Below, piece by piece: positions 10,701 to 17,100 of a DNA stretch of 64,000 nucleotides (within the stretch, counting starts at the first letter, position 1; each line of letters opens with the position of its first letter). Source of the stretch: Halalkalirubrum salinum (lineage in GTDB: Archaea > Halobacteriota > Halobacteria > Halobacteriales > Haloferacaceae); the NCBI RefSeq assembly GCF_005543295.1, contig NZ_SRSG01000026.1, positions 1 to 64,000 of the forward strand, in the 5' to 3' direction. Both the position numbers and the translations under genes were made by a program. The notes under the pieces were generated by a model that saw only the letters and a program-made list of their open reading frames with translations, was not told the origin of the DNA and did no database searches.

Positions 10701-11101
10701 GATCGATGATGGACAAGATGGACGCCCAACTGGCGCTGGCCAGAAAACTCCGGGCGGTCGACGAGACTGACGTGGCCGAACGGGTGATCGAGTACCACTT
10801 CCTGCCCGATCTGATCGGCAACCTTCGGGCGTTCTCCAGACAGGAGACGCGGTGTCTCGACTGCGGCGAAAAGTACCGGCGGATGCCGCTGACGGGCGAG
10901 TGTCGCGAGTGCGGCGGCCGGGTGAACCTCACCGTCCATCAGGGATCGGTCAACAAGTACATCGACACCGCGATCGAGGTCGCCGATCGGTTCGACTGCC
11001 GTGAGTACACCAAACAGCGCCTCGCCATCTTGGAGCGATCGCTCGAATCAGTCTTCGAGGACGACACGAACAAACAAAGCGGAATTGCGGACTTCATGTG
11101 A
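4715..11101 (+). CDS. polC: DNA polymerase D large subunit DP2, with two inteins
   Basis: The catalytic subunit of the archaeal replicative polymerase PolD, which works with the DP1 exonuclease subunit (not in this window). The open frame has 2,128 codons. Removing inteins at residues 937-1362 and 1392-1907 leaves 1,186 residues, normal for a haloarchaeal DP2. Visible landmarks are an N-terminal domain, an acidic haloarchaeal insert at about residues 285-330, a cysteine-rich zinc module near 688-735 (CPDCGTHTYKSACPDC), the catalytic CDGDED motif directly after intein 1, and a C-terminal zinc finger (CLDCGEKY...CRECGG) that contacts DP1/PCNA in known PolD. The protein is active only after both inteins splice. 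It follows the DUF296 gene by 18 bp. Confidence 0.97.
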   Translation: MRPDDERYFGRIEDRLDEAIELASEAKSQGKDPEPEIEIPVARDMADRVENILGIDGVAERVRELEAQMSREEAALELVTDFVEGTVGDYDSREGKIEGAVRTAVALLTEGVVAAPIEGIDRVELLENSDGTEFVNVYYAGPIRSAGGTAQALSVLVADYARSLLGISEYDARDDEVERYVEEIGLYDKETGLQYSPKDKETRFIARNMPIMLDGEATGDEEVSGYRDLERVDTNSARGGMCLVMAEGIALKAPKIQRYTRQLDEVDWPWLQDLIDGTIGTDSTDAPADDETAHTDGDTEDNESEETDDSASDGTDADASAESHGPVRAEPATKYLRDLIAGRPVFGHPSEAGGFRLRYGRARNHGFATAGVHPATMHLIDDFLATGTQIKTERPGKAAGVVPVDSIEGPTVRLANGDVRTIDDPAEALEIRNGVEEIIDVGEYLVNIGEFIENNHSLVPASYVYEWWIQDFEAAGADVQALSDDPRVDLHDPTPEEAIAWATDYDCPLHPAYTYLWHDISVEAALSLAEAIEAGEIVDGVLAIERTETTQRALEHLLCEHSATADALRVPEWRLLVRSLGISAGLRREWSREDLSERALTWDDGENAIELVNEVAPFEVRERAPTRIGNRMGRPEKSEKRDLSPAVHTLFPIRDFGGNQRNVAEASRQMDDRGRRGVFDVQIGVRECPDCGTHTYKSACPDCDTHTEPYYECENCGIECEPDESGRVVCPRCESEVSSAVWQEVDLREEYRNALSELGEREASFDILKGVKGLTSEHKVPEPIAKGVFRAKHGVSTFKDGTVRYDMTDLPVTSVRPEELDVTADHFRQLGYETDIDGEPLVHDDQLVELKVQDIVLSDGAAEHMMRTADFVDELLTDFYELPAFYEINERDDLIGELVFGMAPHTSAAVVGRVVGFTTAAVGYAHPYFHAAKRRNCFHPETTFWYRDEAGAWHHDRIDQFVDARLDDPAEDDFGTLVSELDGDVFVPSLTENGEEVLQPVEAVSKHVAPDHMVRVETERGREITVTPDHEMHVFDGSEIRSRAATELTADEHLITPAHLDVIEGDPVPTIDLLAAVVDTDGISVDQLVRSELEGTTDSIDSLLASVPRDATLSLAGESIEIDRTIEVTPRVAALLGCYAAGGSTSEQETPAETVHQTTIRVADEQTRDRCVDTLRSAFGVDPVCTDDGTVIVHSRLLRAIFESVFDADADATKRVPQCIFNASDDIVAGYLRGFFGGAATMDRNGAVRSVPIASQAHKDDLLALLSRLGIDGAAEIEDSEAAAQRYVLSVQSRDAIDRRERTATDPGHRPQPEHAADGGSEDAIVDPISSVTVVESDIDHTYCLTVAETHSLVANDLSQKQCDGDEDCVMLLMDGLLNFSKSYLPDQRGGSVAEDSRLVAVGPDGSIHFTTFEEFWNELESPIEYDGKFRKKTCFAEGWKTYAFDDTHEASLKPIEKAIRYEADENEHLLRIETQFGRSLDITEHHSLFRYNDGIEEVAGADLAAGDLIVAPRTLGVQAEPTTIDVVDAVDDPYVFIDDAVQSYLTDVWEDSARGSETRAAFDGGLSYRLSKNKTAFETLTDIASTAGVAPDWNATIGLQRSSTGIDRYVDVDESFAWLLGMFVAEGSLSGTRPTIHNADEELIDRVVSASKESLGVEPAIRWTNKAYEVAFPAVFRAVLYDLGFEDRDSYRSSENIIPDCILRSRDEVALSFLRGFIAGDGSEQRDDNHTTIAFYTTSEDVKDGIVFLLHRFGLVANISKRERDARRQPIYNVTVSGGATDNPLRRLLEGERPYHEKSLVVSVPEALIDIRELDISGVKQIIPKYLKRRDNVSLEKLREMIDELDARGLPEVAERKLDDVRPLVDGDLSYLRVKNIERVAYDGFLYDLQVGGDPVFTANWLYAHNSMDAPLVMSSRIDPSEIDDEAHNMDIVREYPREFYEATLRMADPDEAEELVTIAEDILGTDEEYHGFDHTHDTTTIHMGPSLSAYKTLGSMMDKMDAQLALARKLRAVDETDVAERVIEYHFLPDLIGNLRAFSRQETRCLDCGEKYRRMPLTGECRECGGRVNLTVHQGSVNKYIDTAIEVADRFDCREYTKQRLAILERSLESVFEDDTNKQSGIADFM
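7523..8800 (+). mobile_element. intein 1 in PolC, homing endonuclease decayed
   Basis: A 426-residue in-frame intein inserted between AAKRRN and the catalytic CDGDED motif, a known PolII/DP2 insertion site. It starts with Cys (CFHPETTFWY). The block B motif is VTPDHEMHVF, with the Thr-x-x-His pattern. It ends in VANDLSQKQ before Cys+1. The usual His-Asn end is thus Lys-Gln; Gln-ended PolII inteins that still splice are known. The two LAGLIDADG-type helices read LLGCYAAGGS and LRGFFGGAAT, both without the acidic residue, so the homing endonuclease is probably dead. CGATCG occurs about 10 times, as dense as or denser than in the exteins, suggesting long residence. Confidence 0.9.
8888..10435 (+). 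mobile_element. intein 2 in PolC, with LAGLIDADG endonuclease
   Basis: A 516-residue in-frame intein 29 residues after intein 1. It starts with Ser after PDQRGG and ends YAHN before SMDAPLVM, so both splice junctions are canonical apart from Ser at position 1. Block B reads DITEHHSLF. The endonuclease helices read WLLGMFVAEGS and FLRGFIAGDGS, keeping Glu and Asp, so homing activity looks intact. CGATCG occurs only about 4 times in 1,548 bp, about half the density of the exteins, suggesting later arrival than intein 1. The later part (about 10,140-10,350) is a non-splicing helical insert near the endonuclease C-terminus. Confidence 0.9.
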
Positions 11102-11137
11102 GCGTCGGCGGGCGATCGCGCTGGCTGGCTGCGCAAT

Positions 11138-11797
11138 TCACTCGACCGGGTCGATCGGTGCGCCGGGAGCGTTCGTCTGGACGCTGTGGAGGCCCTGTTT
11201 GGCCTTCTGTTTCGACGCGTAGCCTTGCCCGCTATCGGCGATGATGTTTCCGTTGTCGTGGCGGAGCCGCCAGCGCCACTCGCCAGCTTCGTCGGTGAAC
11301 AGCTCGAACGTCGCGTTACTGCCGCCCTCCCCTAGCGGTGTTTCGTCGCGTGACCGATCGAGCACGTATGCGCCTGGGGCGTTCCGTTTCACGCTTTCGA
11401 GGCCCTGTGTCGCCTTCTGTTTCGAGGTGTATCCCTCGCCGCTGTCGGCGATGATATTTCGGTTGTCGTGGCGGAGCCGCCAGCGGTAGTCGCCGGCGGC
11501 GTCCTCGTAGCGCTCGAAGCTGGCCTTGCTGGCGACAACGCTTGTCTCGACTGAACCGGCTTCTTCGGGCCATTCGAGTTCGATGTCAATCGAGACGAGA
11601 CCGTTCATGCGGTCGACTGTGACTGCCATGTCCGGTTCGTCCGGTACTTCGACGGCCACGTGTTGGGCCGCATCGACCGCAACCGGTTCACCGCGAGCGA
11701 GCCGATCGGCGAACTGGCGGAAGAACGACGCGATCGATCGTCGTTTGCGTGGTCTCTGCTCCTCGAGAACTCTCCCGTCCGCTGGATTGTCGCTCAT
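11138..11797 (-). CDS. amphi-Trp plus two DUF1508 (YegP-like) domains
   Basis: A 219-residue three-part protein. Residues about 15-85 resemble the small amphi-Trp domain (ASFFRQFADRLARGEPVAV). Two DUF1508 repeats follow, each with a WRLRHDN.NIIADSG.GY.SKQKA core (compare YRWRLRHDNRNIIADSGEG and WRWRLRHDNGNIIADSGQG). DUF1508 proteins are small beta-alpha proteins, and the haloarchaeal HVO_2922-type dimers have been structurally solved, but no activity is established. ATG 11797 is chosen over the upstream frame start because a TATA-like GATAACTAT lies about 28 bp before it. A 22-bp repeat array lies immediately upstream. The gene converges on polC. Confidence 0.8.
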   Translation of the reverse strand: MSDNPADGRVLEEQRPRKRRSIASFFRQFADRLARGEPVAVDAAQHVAVEVPDEPDMAVTVDRMNGLVSIDIELEWPEEAGSVETSVVASKASFERYEDAAGDYRWRLRHDNRNIIADSGEGYTSKQKATQGLESVKRNAPGAYVLDRSRDETPLGEGGSNATFELFTDEAGEWRWRLRHDNGNIIADSGQGYASKQKAKQGLHSVQTNAPGAPIDPVE

Positions 11798-11836
11798 ACC
11801 ACAACGCACGCAGGGCGATCGTATAGTTATCCTCCC

Positions 11837-11924
11837 CACTATCACGGTCTGTGCTTCCCACTATCACGGTCTGTGCTTCCCACTATCACGGTCTGTGGCT
11901 CTCACTATCGCAATCTGTGTGGTC
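11837..11924. repeat. 22-bp tandem repeat array in a divergent promoter
   Basis: The unit CACTATCACGGTCTGTGCTT+CC occurs at 11837-11858 and 11859-11880 as perfect copies, at 11881-11902 with a changed end, and at 11903-11924 as a decayed copy. The array fills the space between the TATA boxes of the leftward amphi-Trp gene (near 11,825) and the rightward zinc-ribbon gene (near 11,944). The unit length equals two helical turns, so an activator or repressor binding array is possible. A slippage-born minisatellite is the alternative. Confidence 0.85.
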
Positions 11925-11969
11925 TGTATCGTCGGAACGGTCAATATCGTGTGACACATAAACATACTC

Positions 11970-12278
11970 ATGAATCCGACTACACGCGGCGGTGACGCGG
12001 ACGCACAGCACGTCGAGATCGGCGACGCAATCTACGATGCCGATGGGACCAAACTGGGCGTCATCAGAGGTTTCGACGGCTCCGGATTCTACGTGACTGC
12101 ACCCACGGCCACGGGGGAGTTGGCGCTCGATCGATCGACTGCCGGCGGCGCTGGCGAAGCGTATCTGATGTGGCGATGTTGGGAGTGCGGTGAGATGGGC
12201 CAAATCGACGAACTCCCCGAGTCGTGTCCGAGTTGCGGCGCGGGCAAAGAGGAACTGTACTACTGGGCAGAGGACTGA
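11970..12278 (+). CDS. rubredoxin-like zinc ribbon protein (DUF7130-like)
   Basis: A 102-residue haloarchaeal protein. The N-terminal 65 residues form a small beta domain (VEIGDAIYDADGTKLGVIRG) like that of a PRC-barrel or related adaptor. The C-terminus is a two-knuckle zinc ribbon (WRCWECGEMGQ...SCPSCGAGKEELYYW), as in rubrerythrin and rubredoxin-like tails. Metal binding by the four Cys is likely; redox function is not shown. The promoter shares the 22-bp repeat region with the divergent gene. TATA-like CAATATCG lies about 27 bp before the ATG, so the transcript is nearly leaderless. Confidence 0.75.
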   Translation: MNPTTRGGDADAQHVEIGDAIYDADGTKLGVIRGFDGSGFYVTAPTATGELALDRSTAGGAGEAYLMWRCWECGEMGQIDELPESCPSCGAGKEELYYWAED

Positions 12279-12356
12279 TTCGCTCTGTTGTCGCGGCGTG
12301 CCGGCCGATCGGCTTCGATCGCCATCTTTGATACTGCTCGCCCGTGACCCGCTGGT

Positions 12357-13277
12357 ATGGAGATTGTCGTCTTCGGCGCGGGGAGCCTCGGCAGCCTGCT
12401 CGGTGGCCTGCTCGCGCGCGCACACGAGGTTACGCTCGTCGGCCGCGATCCACACATGGCGGCGATCGCCGAGGATGGGCTGCGAATTCGCGGGGCGATC
12501 GACGACCACGTGTATCCCACCGCTGTCACGAGCGCGCGTGGCTGTGACGCCGATGTCGCGATCGTGACGGTCAAAGCGTACGACACAGACGCGGCAGTCA
12601 CGGCACTCGCATCGAACCGCTACACGGCGGTGCTCTCGCTACAAAACGGCCTGACTGAAGAGCGCCTCGCCGCGGGGCTTGCGGGAACTGTTCTTGCGGG
12701 GACCGCGACCTACGGCGCGCGGCTTCCAGAGCCGGGCGTGGTCGAATGTACCGGCCGCGGACGGGTGACGATCGGCCGCCACGGCGGTGGCACGGATGCG
12801 TGGGCCGAGCGGGTCGGGAAGGCGTTCCGCGATGTCGGCGCAAACGCTCTCGTCGCGACCGACATGCCGCGGCGACGATGGGAAAAACTCGCGGTGAACG
12901 CGGCGATTAATCCGCTTACCGCACTCACGCGGTCGCCAAACGGCGTGCTTGCAGAGCCCCCGCTCAACTCGATCGCCCGATCGGCTGCCCGCGAAACTGC
13001 CCAGACCGCCCGCGTCTGTGGTGTCGAACTCGCAGCCGATCGCGCGATCGAGGCGGTCGAAGCTGTGGTCGACGCCACCGCCGCGAATCGATCGTCGATG
13101 CTTCAAGACGTCGAACGCGGCAGTCGAACCGAAATCGGGGCGATCTGTGGGGCGATCGTCGATCGGGCAACAGAACGGGGAGTCGACGTCCCAACGATTG
13201 AACTACTCGACGCGCTTGTCACGGCATGGGAACGCGAACACGTGTCTGGCGGCGGCGCTGGCAATCGAATGAAGTAA
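12357..13277 (+). CDS. panE: ketopantoate reductase (2-dehydropantoate 2-reductase)
   Basis: A 306-residue NADPH-dependent enzyme that reduces 2-dehydropantoate to pantoate for coenzyme A synthesis. The N-terminal Rossmann motif is VVFGAGSLGSLLGG, and the catalytic Lys lies in VTVKAYDTD. The C-terminal helical domain starts with WEKLAVNAAINPLTALT, the substrate-binding Asn/Lys helix of the ApbA/PanE family. Length is typical. The gene appears monocistronic: a TATA-like TTTGATACT lies about 28 bp before the ATG, and the next gene on the right is on the opposite strand. Confidence 0.93.
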   Translation: MEIVVFGAGSLGSLLGGLLARAHEVTLVGRDPHMAAIAEDGLRIRGAIDDHVYPTAVTSARGCDADVAIVTVKAYDTDAAVTALASNRYTAVLSLQNGLTEERLAAGLAGTVLAGTATYGARLPEPGVVECTGRGRVTIGRHGGGTDAWAERVGKAFRDVGANALVATDMPRRRWEKLAVNAAINPLTALTRSPNGVLAEPPLNSIARSAARETAQTARVCGVELAADRAIEAVEAVVDATAANRSSMLQDVERGSRTEIGAICGAIVDRATERGVDVPTIELLDALVTAWEREHVSGGGAGNRMK

Positions 13278-13319
13278 CACCGACAAATCAGACGGGGTTG
13301 TGCCCGCAAAAGCGATTGA

Positions 13320-13487
13320 TCAGCACCACTCAGCCAGCACGGGCGCATCGTCGGCTCGGACCGAAACCCACGCCTCGTCGCGGGAAACGTCCGCGATAAT
13401 AAGGCTCGGGCGGGAATCGTCTCCATCGACCGAGGCCATGACCTCGGGGTTCGATCCGTCCGTCCCTGGTGTGGGGTTCGGTGTCAT
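13320..13487 (-). CDS. small conserved-looking haloarchaeal protein
   Basis: A 55-residue protein starting MTPNPTPG and ending SRDEAWVSVRADDAPVLAEW plus Cys. The second half (SLIIADVSRDEAWVSV) reads as a beta hairpin and has normal haloarchaeal composition. Other in-frame starts lie up to 27 bp upstream. No function is recognised. It faces panE convergently and shares an upstream region rich in inverted repeats with the CBS gene. Confidence 0.5.
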   Translation of the reverse strand: MTPNPTPGTDGSNPEVMASVDGDDSRPSLIIADVSRDEAWVSVRADDAPVLAEWC

Positions 13488-13504
13488 GGTTGTATGTCTC
13501 ATCC

Positions 13505-13582
13505 GTTGATACAAAAGCCCGTCGAAACTGTCGTTGGTGTATCAACACGTTTGTGTATTGATCTGCCGATATATGTACACAT
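13505..13582. promoter_or_regulatory. dyads in the divergent control region of the CBS operon
   Basis: GTTGATACA (13505-13513) and TGTATCAAC (13538-13546) are exact reverse complements, 33 bp centre to centre, about three helical turns. A direct copy GTGTATTGAT follows near 13,553, and ATATGT-AC-ACATAT near 13,570 forms a second dyad. The cluster lies between the small leftward gene and the CBS gene. Its position suits a looping or cooperative regulator, which is not identified. Confidence 0.4.
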
Positions 13583-13728
13583 ATGTGCTGCTTTTTCGTC
13601 GAGAATGCTGGTGTTTGTGCCTTTCGAACCGAATTGTGGACCTTTCGCCGATTAACCGTGGTCTCGGGCAGTGGAACAGTCAATACGGCTTCGGAGTATA
13701 CAAGAGGCTGGCCAACGCTACAGCGGGT

Positions 13729-14586
13729 ATGAACGTCTCGGACGCAATGACACAGCGCGACACGCTGGTGACGGTTTCCTTGCCCGGCACGCGCGACGAC
13801 GTGTTGGTGTACCTCCAAGAGCACGGCTTTTCGTCTGTCCCGGTTGTCAAAGATGTCGACGGCACAGCGGTATTCCGCGGACTCGTCTCGCGGGACGACC
13901 TGATCGAAAACCCCGATGAGGACCAGTTGGCGCTTCTCATGCGGGACGTCCCAACGATCGACCCCGGAGAAACCCTGGCCGCTGCCGCCGCACTCATGCG
14001 TGAGACCGGCACCCGTCGGGTTCCAGTCGTCGCTGAGGACGGTGACGGCGACCTCGACGGCATTATTACCGTCACCGATCTCATTCGGGCGATCGCCCGC
14101 GAGAACGCCAACGGCGACGTCGCGGTCGGCGACCTCGCCTCGACGGACATCAACACGACCTACGTCAAGACGCCGTTGCCCGTCGCCGAGCGCGAGATCT
14201 ACTACGCAAACGTCCCCTACGCGATCGTGCTCGACGACGACGCCGACATGGCTGGCATTATCACCGAGGTCGATATCGTCGAGGTGGCCCGTGTGGTCGA
14301 AGGTGAAGAAGAAACCGGCGAGTCGATCGCCGAACAGGACTCTGCGTGGGCGTGGGAGGGCATCAAAGCTGTCGGTGGGCGCTACCTGCCGACCCGGAAC
14401 GTCGAGATCCCTGCGGAGGCAGTTTCGGAATTCATGAGCGAGGATGTTGTCACCGTTACTCGGAAACGGAGTGCGCGCGAGGCAGCCCAGGCGATGATCA
14501 CAAACGACATCGAGCAGATCCCACTCGTCTCCGGCGGCGAACTGATCGGTGTCGTCCGAGATATTGATCTGTTGGAGGCAATCTAG
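13729..14586 (+). CDS. four-CBS-domain protein
   Basis: A 285-residue soluble protein made only of CBS motifs. Four repeats are visible: MNVSDAMTQRD... with FSSVPVVKD, VPTIDPGETLAAAAALM with TRRVPVVAE, a third central repeat with PYAIVLDDDADMAGIITEVDI, and VSEFMSEDVVTVTRKRSAR with IEQIPLVSGGELIGVVRDIDL. Paired CBS domains bind adenine nucleotides or SAM and sense energy state. ATG 13729 starts the first domain. The gene ends in TAG directly abutting the glyS ATG, so it is translationally linked to glycyl-tRNA synthetase. This context suggests, but does not prove, a link to nucleotide or charging status. Confidence 0.88.
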   Translation: MNVSDAMTQRDTLVTVSLPGTRDDVLVYLQEHGFSSVPVVKDVDGTAVFRGLVSRDDLIENPDEDQLALLMRDVPTIDPGETLAAAAALMRETGTRRVPVVAEDGDGDLDGIITVTDLIRAIARENANGDVAVGDLASTDINTTYVKTPLPVAEREIYYANVPYAIVLDDDADMAGIITEVDIVEVARVVEGEEETGESIAEQDSAWAWEGIKAVGGRYLPTRNVEIPAEAVSEFMSEDVVTVTRKRSAREAAQAMITNDIEQIPLVSGGELIGVVRDIDLLEAI

Positions 14587-16389
14587 ATGGCCGAGCAAGC
14601 CGACGTCATGGAACTCGCAAAGCGACGTGGCTTCTTTTTCGGCTCGAATGAGGCCTACGGCGGCGTGGCGGGCTTCTACACGTTTGGCCCACAGGGGGCG
14701 GCGCTGAAGCGCAACGTCGAAGCCGCCTGGCGCGATCAGTTTACGGTCAAACTCGGCAACGACGAGATCGAGGCGCCGACGATCATGCCCGAGCCCGTTT
14801 TTGAGGCGTCTGGGCACCTCGATGGCTTCGACGACATGCTCGTCGAGTGTGCGGAGTGTGGCGAGAGCCACCGTGCGGACCACCTCGTTGAGGACGCGAT
14901 CGAGGGCATTGAAGACGCCGAGGCGCTCGGAATCGAGGCCGTCGCGGACCTGATCGCCGAGCACGACCTCGCGTGCCCCGCGTGCGACGCGGCGCTGGCC
15001 GGCGAGCCAGTCGAGGATTTCAATCTCATGTTCGAGACGGCGATCGGCCCCGGCAGCGGGCAACCCGGGTACCTCCGTCCCGAGACGGCTCAGGGGATCT
15101 TCGTCGAGTTCCCGCGGCTCAAAGAGTACGCCCGCGGACAGTTACCCTTTGGCGTGACGCAGATCGGGCCGGCGTACCGAAACGAGATCAGTCCACGGCG
15201 CGGTATCATTCGTGTTCGTGAGTTCACCCAGGCCGAATTAGAGCAGTTTATCGACCCAGAAGCTGACGAGCCGCCGATCGACGAGGTTGCTGACGTCGCG
15301 GTCACGCTGTATCCGGCCCCCGAACAGGAAGCCGACGACGGCGGATACGTCGAAACCACGATCGGCGAGGCGGTTGCCGACGGGACGATCGCCTCGCCGT
15401 GGGTTGGGTACTTCCTCGGGGTCGCCCAGGCGTGGTACGAGCGGGTCGGGATCGACACCGATCGGTTCCGGTTCCGCCAGCACCGATCGGGCGAGCGAGC
15501 CCACTACGCCTCAGACTGTTGGGACGCCGAGGCGGAGATCTCGGGCAACTGGATCGAGATCGCTGGCTTCGCCTACCGCGGCGACTACGATCTCTCAAAA
15601 CACGCCGAGCACTCCGGCGATCGCTTTACCGTGTTCAAACGCTACGACGAACCCAAAACGATCGAGGCGGCAACGGTCGATCCGGATATGGCGACGCTCG
15701 GACCCGAGTTCGGTGCCGACGCTGGCGATGTTGCCGACGCGCTGGCGTCGTTGGCCAAGCACGATCCAGCCGCGTTCGACGCCGATACGGTCACTGTCGA
15801 GGTCGACGGCGACTCCTACACCGTCGACAGCGATGTCGCGAACTTCTCGATCGAAGAGCGCACCGAGTCGGGCGAACACATCACGCCGCACGTGATCGAA
15901 CCCTCCTTCGGTGTCGGCCGGACGGTGTACGCGCTCATCGAACACGCCTACGCGACCGACGCGGTCGATGGTGAAACACGGGCGTACCTCTCGTTAGTAC
16001 CCGAAATTGCGCCGACAGACGTTGCGGTGTTTCCGCTTGTCTCCGACGATCGGCTCGTCGAATTAGCAAACGAGATTGCCAGTTCGCTTCGTCACGAGGG
16101 AGTGAGCGTCGCGTACGACGACTCCGGATCGATCGGTCGGCGGTATCGCAGACAAGACGAGATCGGGACTGCCTTCTGTGTGACTGTCGACCGTGACGGG
16201 ATCGAAGGCGACGGCGACGCGACGGTCACCGTCCGCGAGCGCGACACCGCCGAGCAGGTGCGTGTGCCGGTTCCGTCGCTGTCGGCGGAGCTATCGGCGC
16301 TTTTCGACCCCGAGAGCGATCGCACCTTTGCCGACCTTCGGGCGGCCTACGGTGCTGTCGAGACCACCGTGACGACCGATTCGTCGTGA
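14587..16389 (+). CDS. glyS: glycyl-tRNA synthetase
   Basis: A 600-residue class II synthetase of the homodimeric (eukaryal/archaeal) type that charges tRNA-Gly. The N-terminal catalytic start is ELAKRRGFFFGSNEAYGG. Motif 2 is FRNEISPRRG-like (YRNEISPRRGIIRVREFTQ). Motif 3 is PHVIEPSFGVGRTVYA. The C-terminal anticodon domain begins at EIAPTDVAVFPLV. A zinc-like CAECGESH...CPACDA knuckle lies in the insertion near residues 90-140. It begins one base after the CBS gene stop, and the membrane kinase-like gene follows after 10 bp, giving a three-gene operon. Confidence 0.97.
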   Translation: MAEQADVMELAKRRGFFFGSNEAYGGVAGFYTFGPQGAALKRNVEAAWRDQFTVKLGNDEIEAPTIMPEPVFEASGHLDGFDDMLVECAECGESHRADHLVEDAIEGIEDAEALGIEAVADLIAEHDLACPACDAALAGEPVEDFNLMFETAIGPGSGQPGYLRPETAQGIFVEFPRLKEYARGQLPFGVTQIGPAYRNEISPRRGIIRVREFTQAELEQFIDPEADEPPIDEVADVAVTLYPAPEQEADDGGYVETTIGEAVADGTIASPWVGYFLGVAQAWYERVGIDTDRFRFRQHRSGERAHYASDCWDAEAEISGNWIEIAGFAYRGDYDLSKHAEHSGDRFTVFKRYDEPKTIEAATVDPDMATLGPEFGADAGDVADALASLAKHDPAAFDADTVTVEVDGDSYTVDSDVANFSIEERTESGEHITPHVIEPSFGVGRTVYALIEHAYATDAVDGETRAYLSLVPEIAPTDVAVFPLVSDDRLVELANEIASSLRHEGVSVAYDDSGSIGRRYRRQDEIGTAFCVTVDRDGIEGDGDATVTVRERDTAEQVRVPVPSLSAELSALFDPESDRTFADLRAAYGAVETTVTTDSS

Positions 16390-16399
16390 GGCGGTTGTC

Positions 16400-17020
16400 G
16401 TGAGCCTTGAGATTGGACGGCGGGTGGTACACGCAAGCGGGGCAGGGATTCCACTGGTGTATCTCCTTGGACTCGGGACGTGGCAGCAGGTACAGTACTT
16501 GCTCGTGCTCGCGACCACGATCGCGCTCACTCTCGAGTTCCTGCGGATCGTCGTCGGATTGAATCATGCGATCTACGATCGGCTCACCCGCGAGTACGAA
16601 CGCGAGGCGCTCGCCGGCTACGCGCTGTACATGCTGAGTATGACTGCCGTTGGGCTCGTGTTTGCGCCGACGGTCGCGGTGCCGGGAATGTTGATGCTCG
16701 CGATCGGCGATCCGATCAGCGGGCTACTCGGCTCGAACGGCCCATACGAGCACAAATCGCCGCGGGTCTGGATCACGATGTTCTCTGTGAGCTTCGCCCT
16801 CGCAGCGATCGTGGTTATTCCTGCGGTTGGTGGACTGCCAGCAGTGATCGCCGCGGTGCTCGGCGCGCTTGGTGCGGCTGTTGCCGACGGAATCAAACCG
16901 ATTATCGGGGGCGTTCCGATCGACGACAATCTGACCATTCCACCGGCGGCGACGCTTCCGATCGCCGCGGTGCTGTGGGCAATCGGGATCCCAATTTTCG
17001 AACCGCTCACGATCGTCTGA
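16400..17020 (+). CDS. dolichol kinase / phosphatidate cytidylyltransferase-like membrane protein
   Basis: A 206-residue polytopic membrane protein with about six hydrophobic segments. The signature of the SEC59/DgkA-like CTP-dependent lipid kinases is present: AIGDPISGLLG, the KSPRVW basic stretch, an ADGIKPIIGG turn and DDNLTIPPAA near the C-terminus. In archaea, members are expected to phosphorylate polyprenol or archaeal lipid alcohols. Substrate and reaction are not certain here. The GTG start at 16400 follows glyS by 10 bp and gives a sensible N-terminus (SLEIGRRVVHASG). Confidence 0.75.
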   Translation: MSLEIGRRVVHASGAGIPLVYLLGLGTWQQVQYLLVLATTIALTLEFLRIVVGLNHAIYDRLTREYEREALAGYALYMLSMTAVGLVFAPTVAVPGMLMLAIGDPISGLLGSNGPYEHKSPRVWITMFSVSFALAAIVVIPAVGGLPAVIAAVLGALGAAVADGIKPIIGGVPIDDNLTIPPAATLPIAAVLWAIGIPIFEPLTIV

Positions 17021-17100
17021 CTGTGCCCGCATGATATATGTATCCAGCGCGGTTATCGTAAAAAAATGCAACAGAGTCACTACCGGCACGAGGCGCGTTG

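Noticed and set aside
13488-15063. Long leftward frame of about 577 codons over the CBS and glyS genes
   Set aside because: It is the antisense shadow of two well-recognised genes, with no family pattern.
16375-16412. Possible echo of the glyS stop (GTCGTGAG twice)
   Set aside because: Only 8 bases repeat and the second copy is the GTG start region of the next gene; too short to call a duplication.
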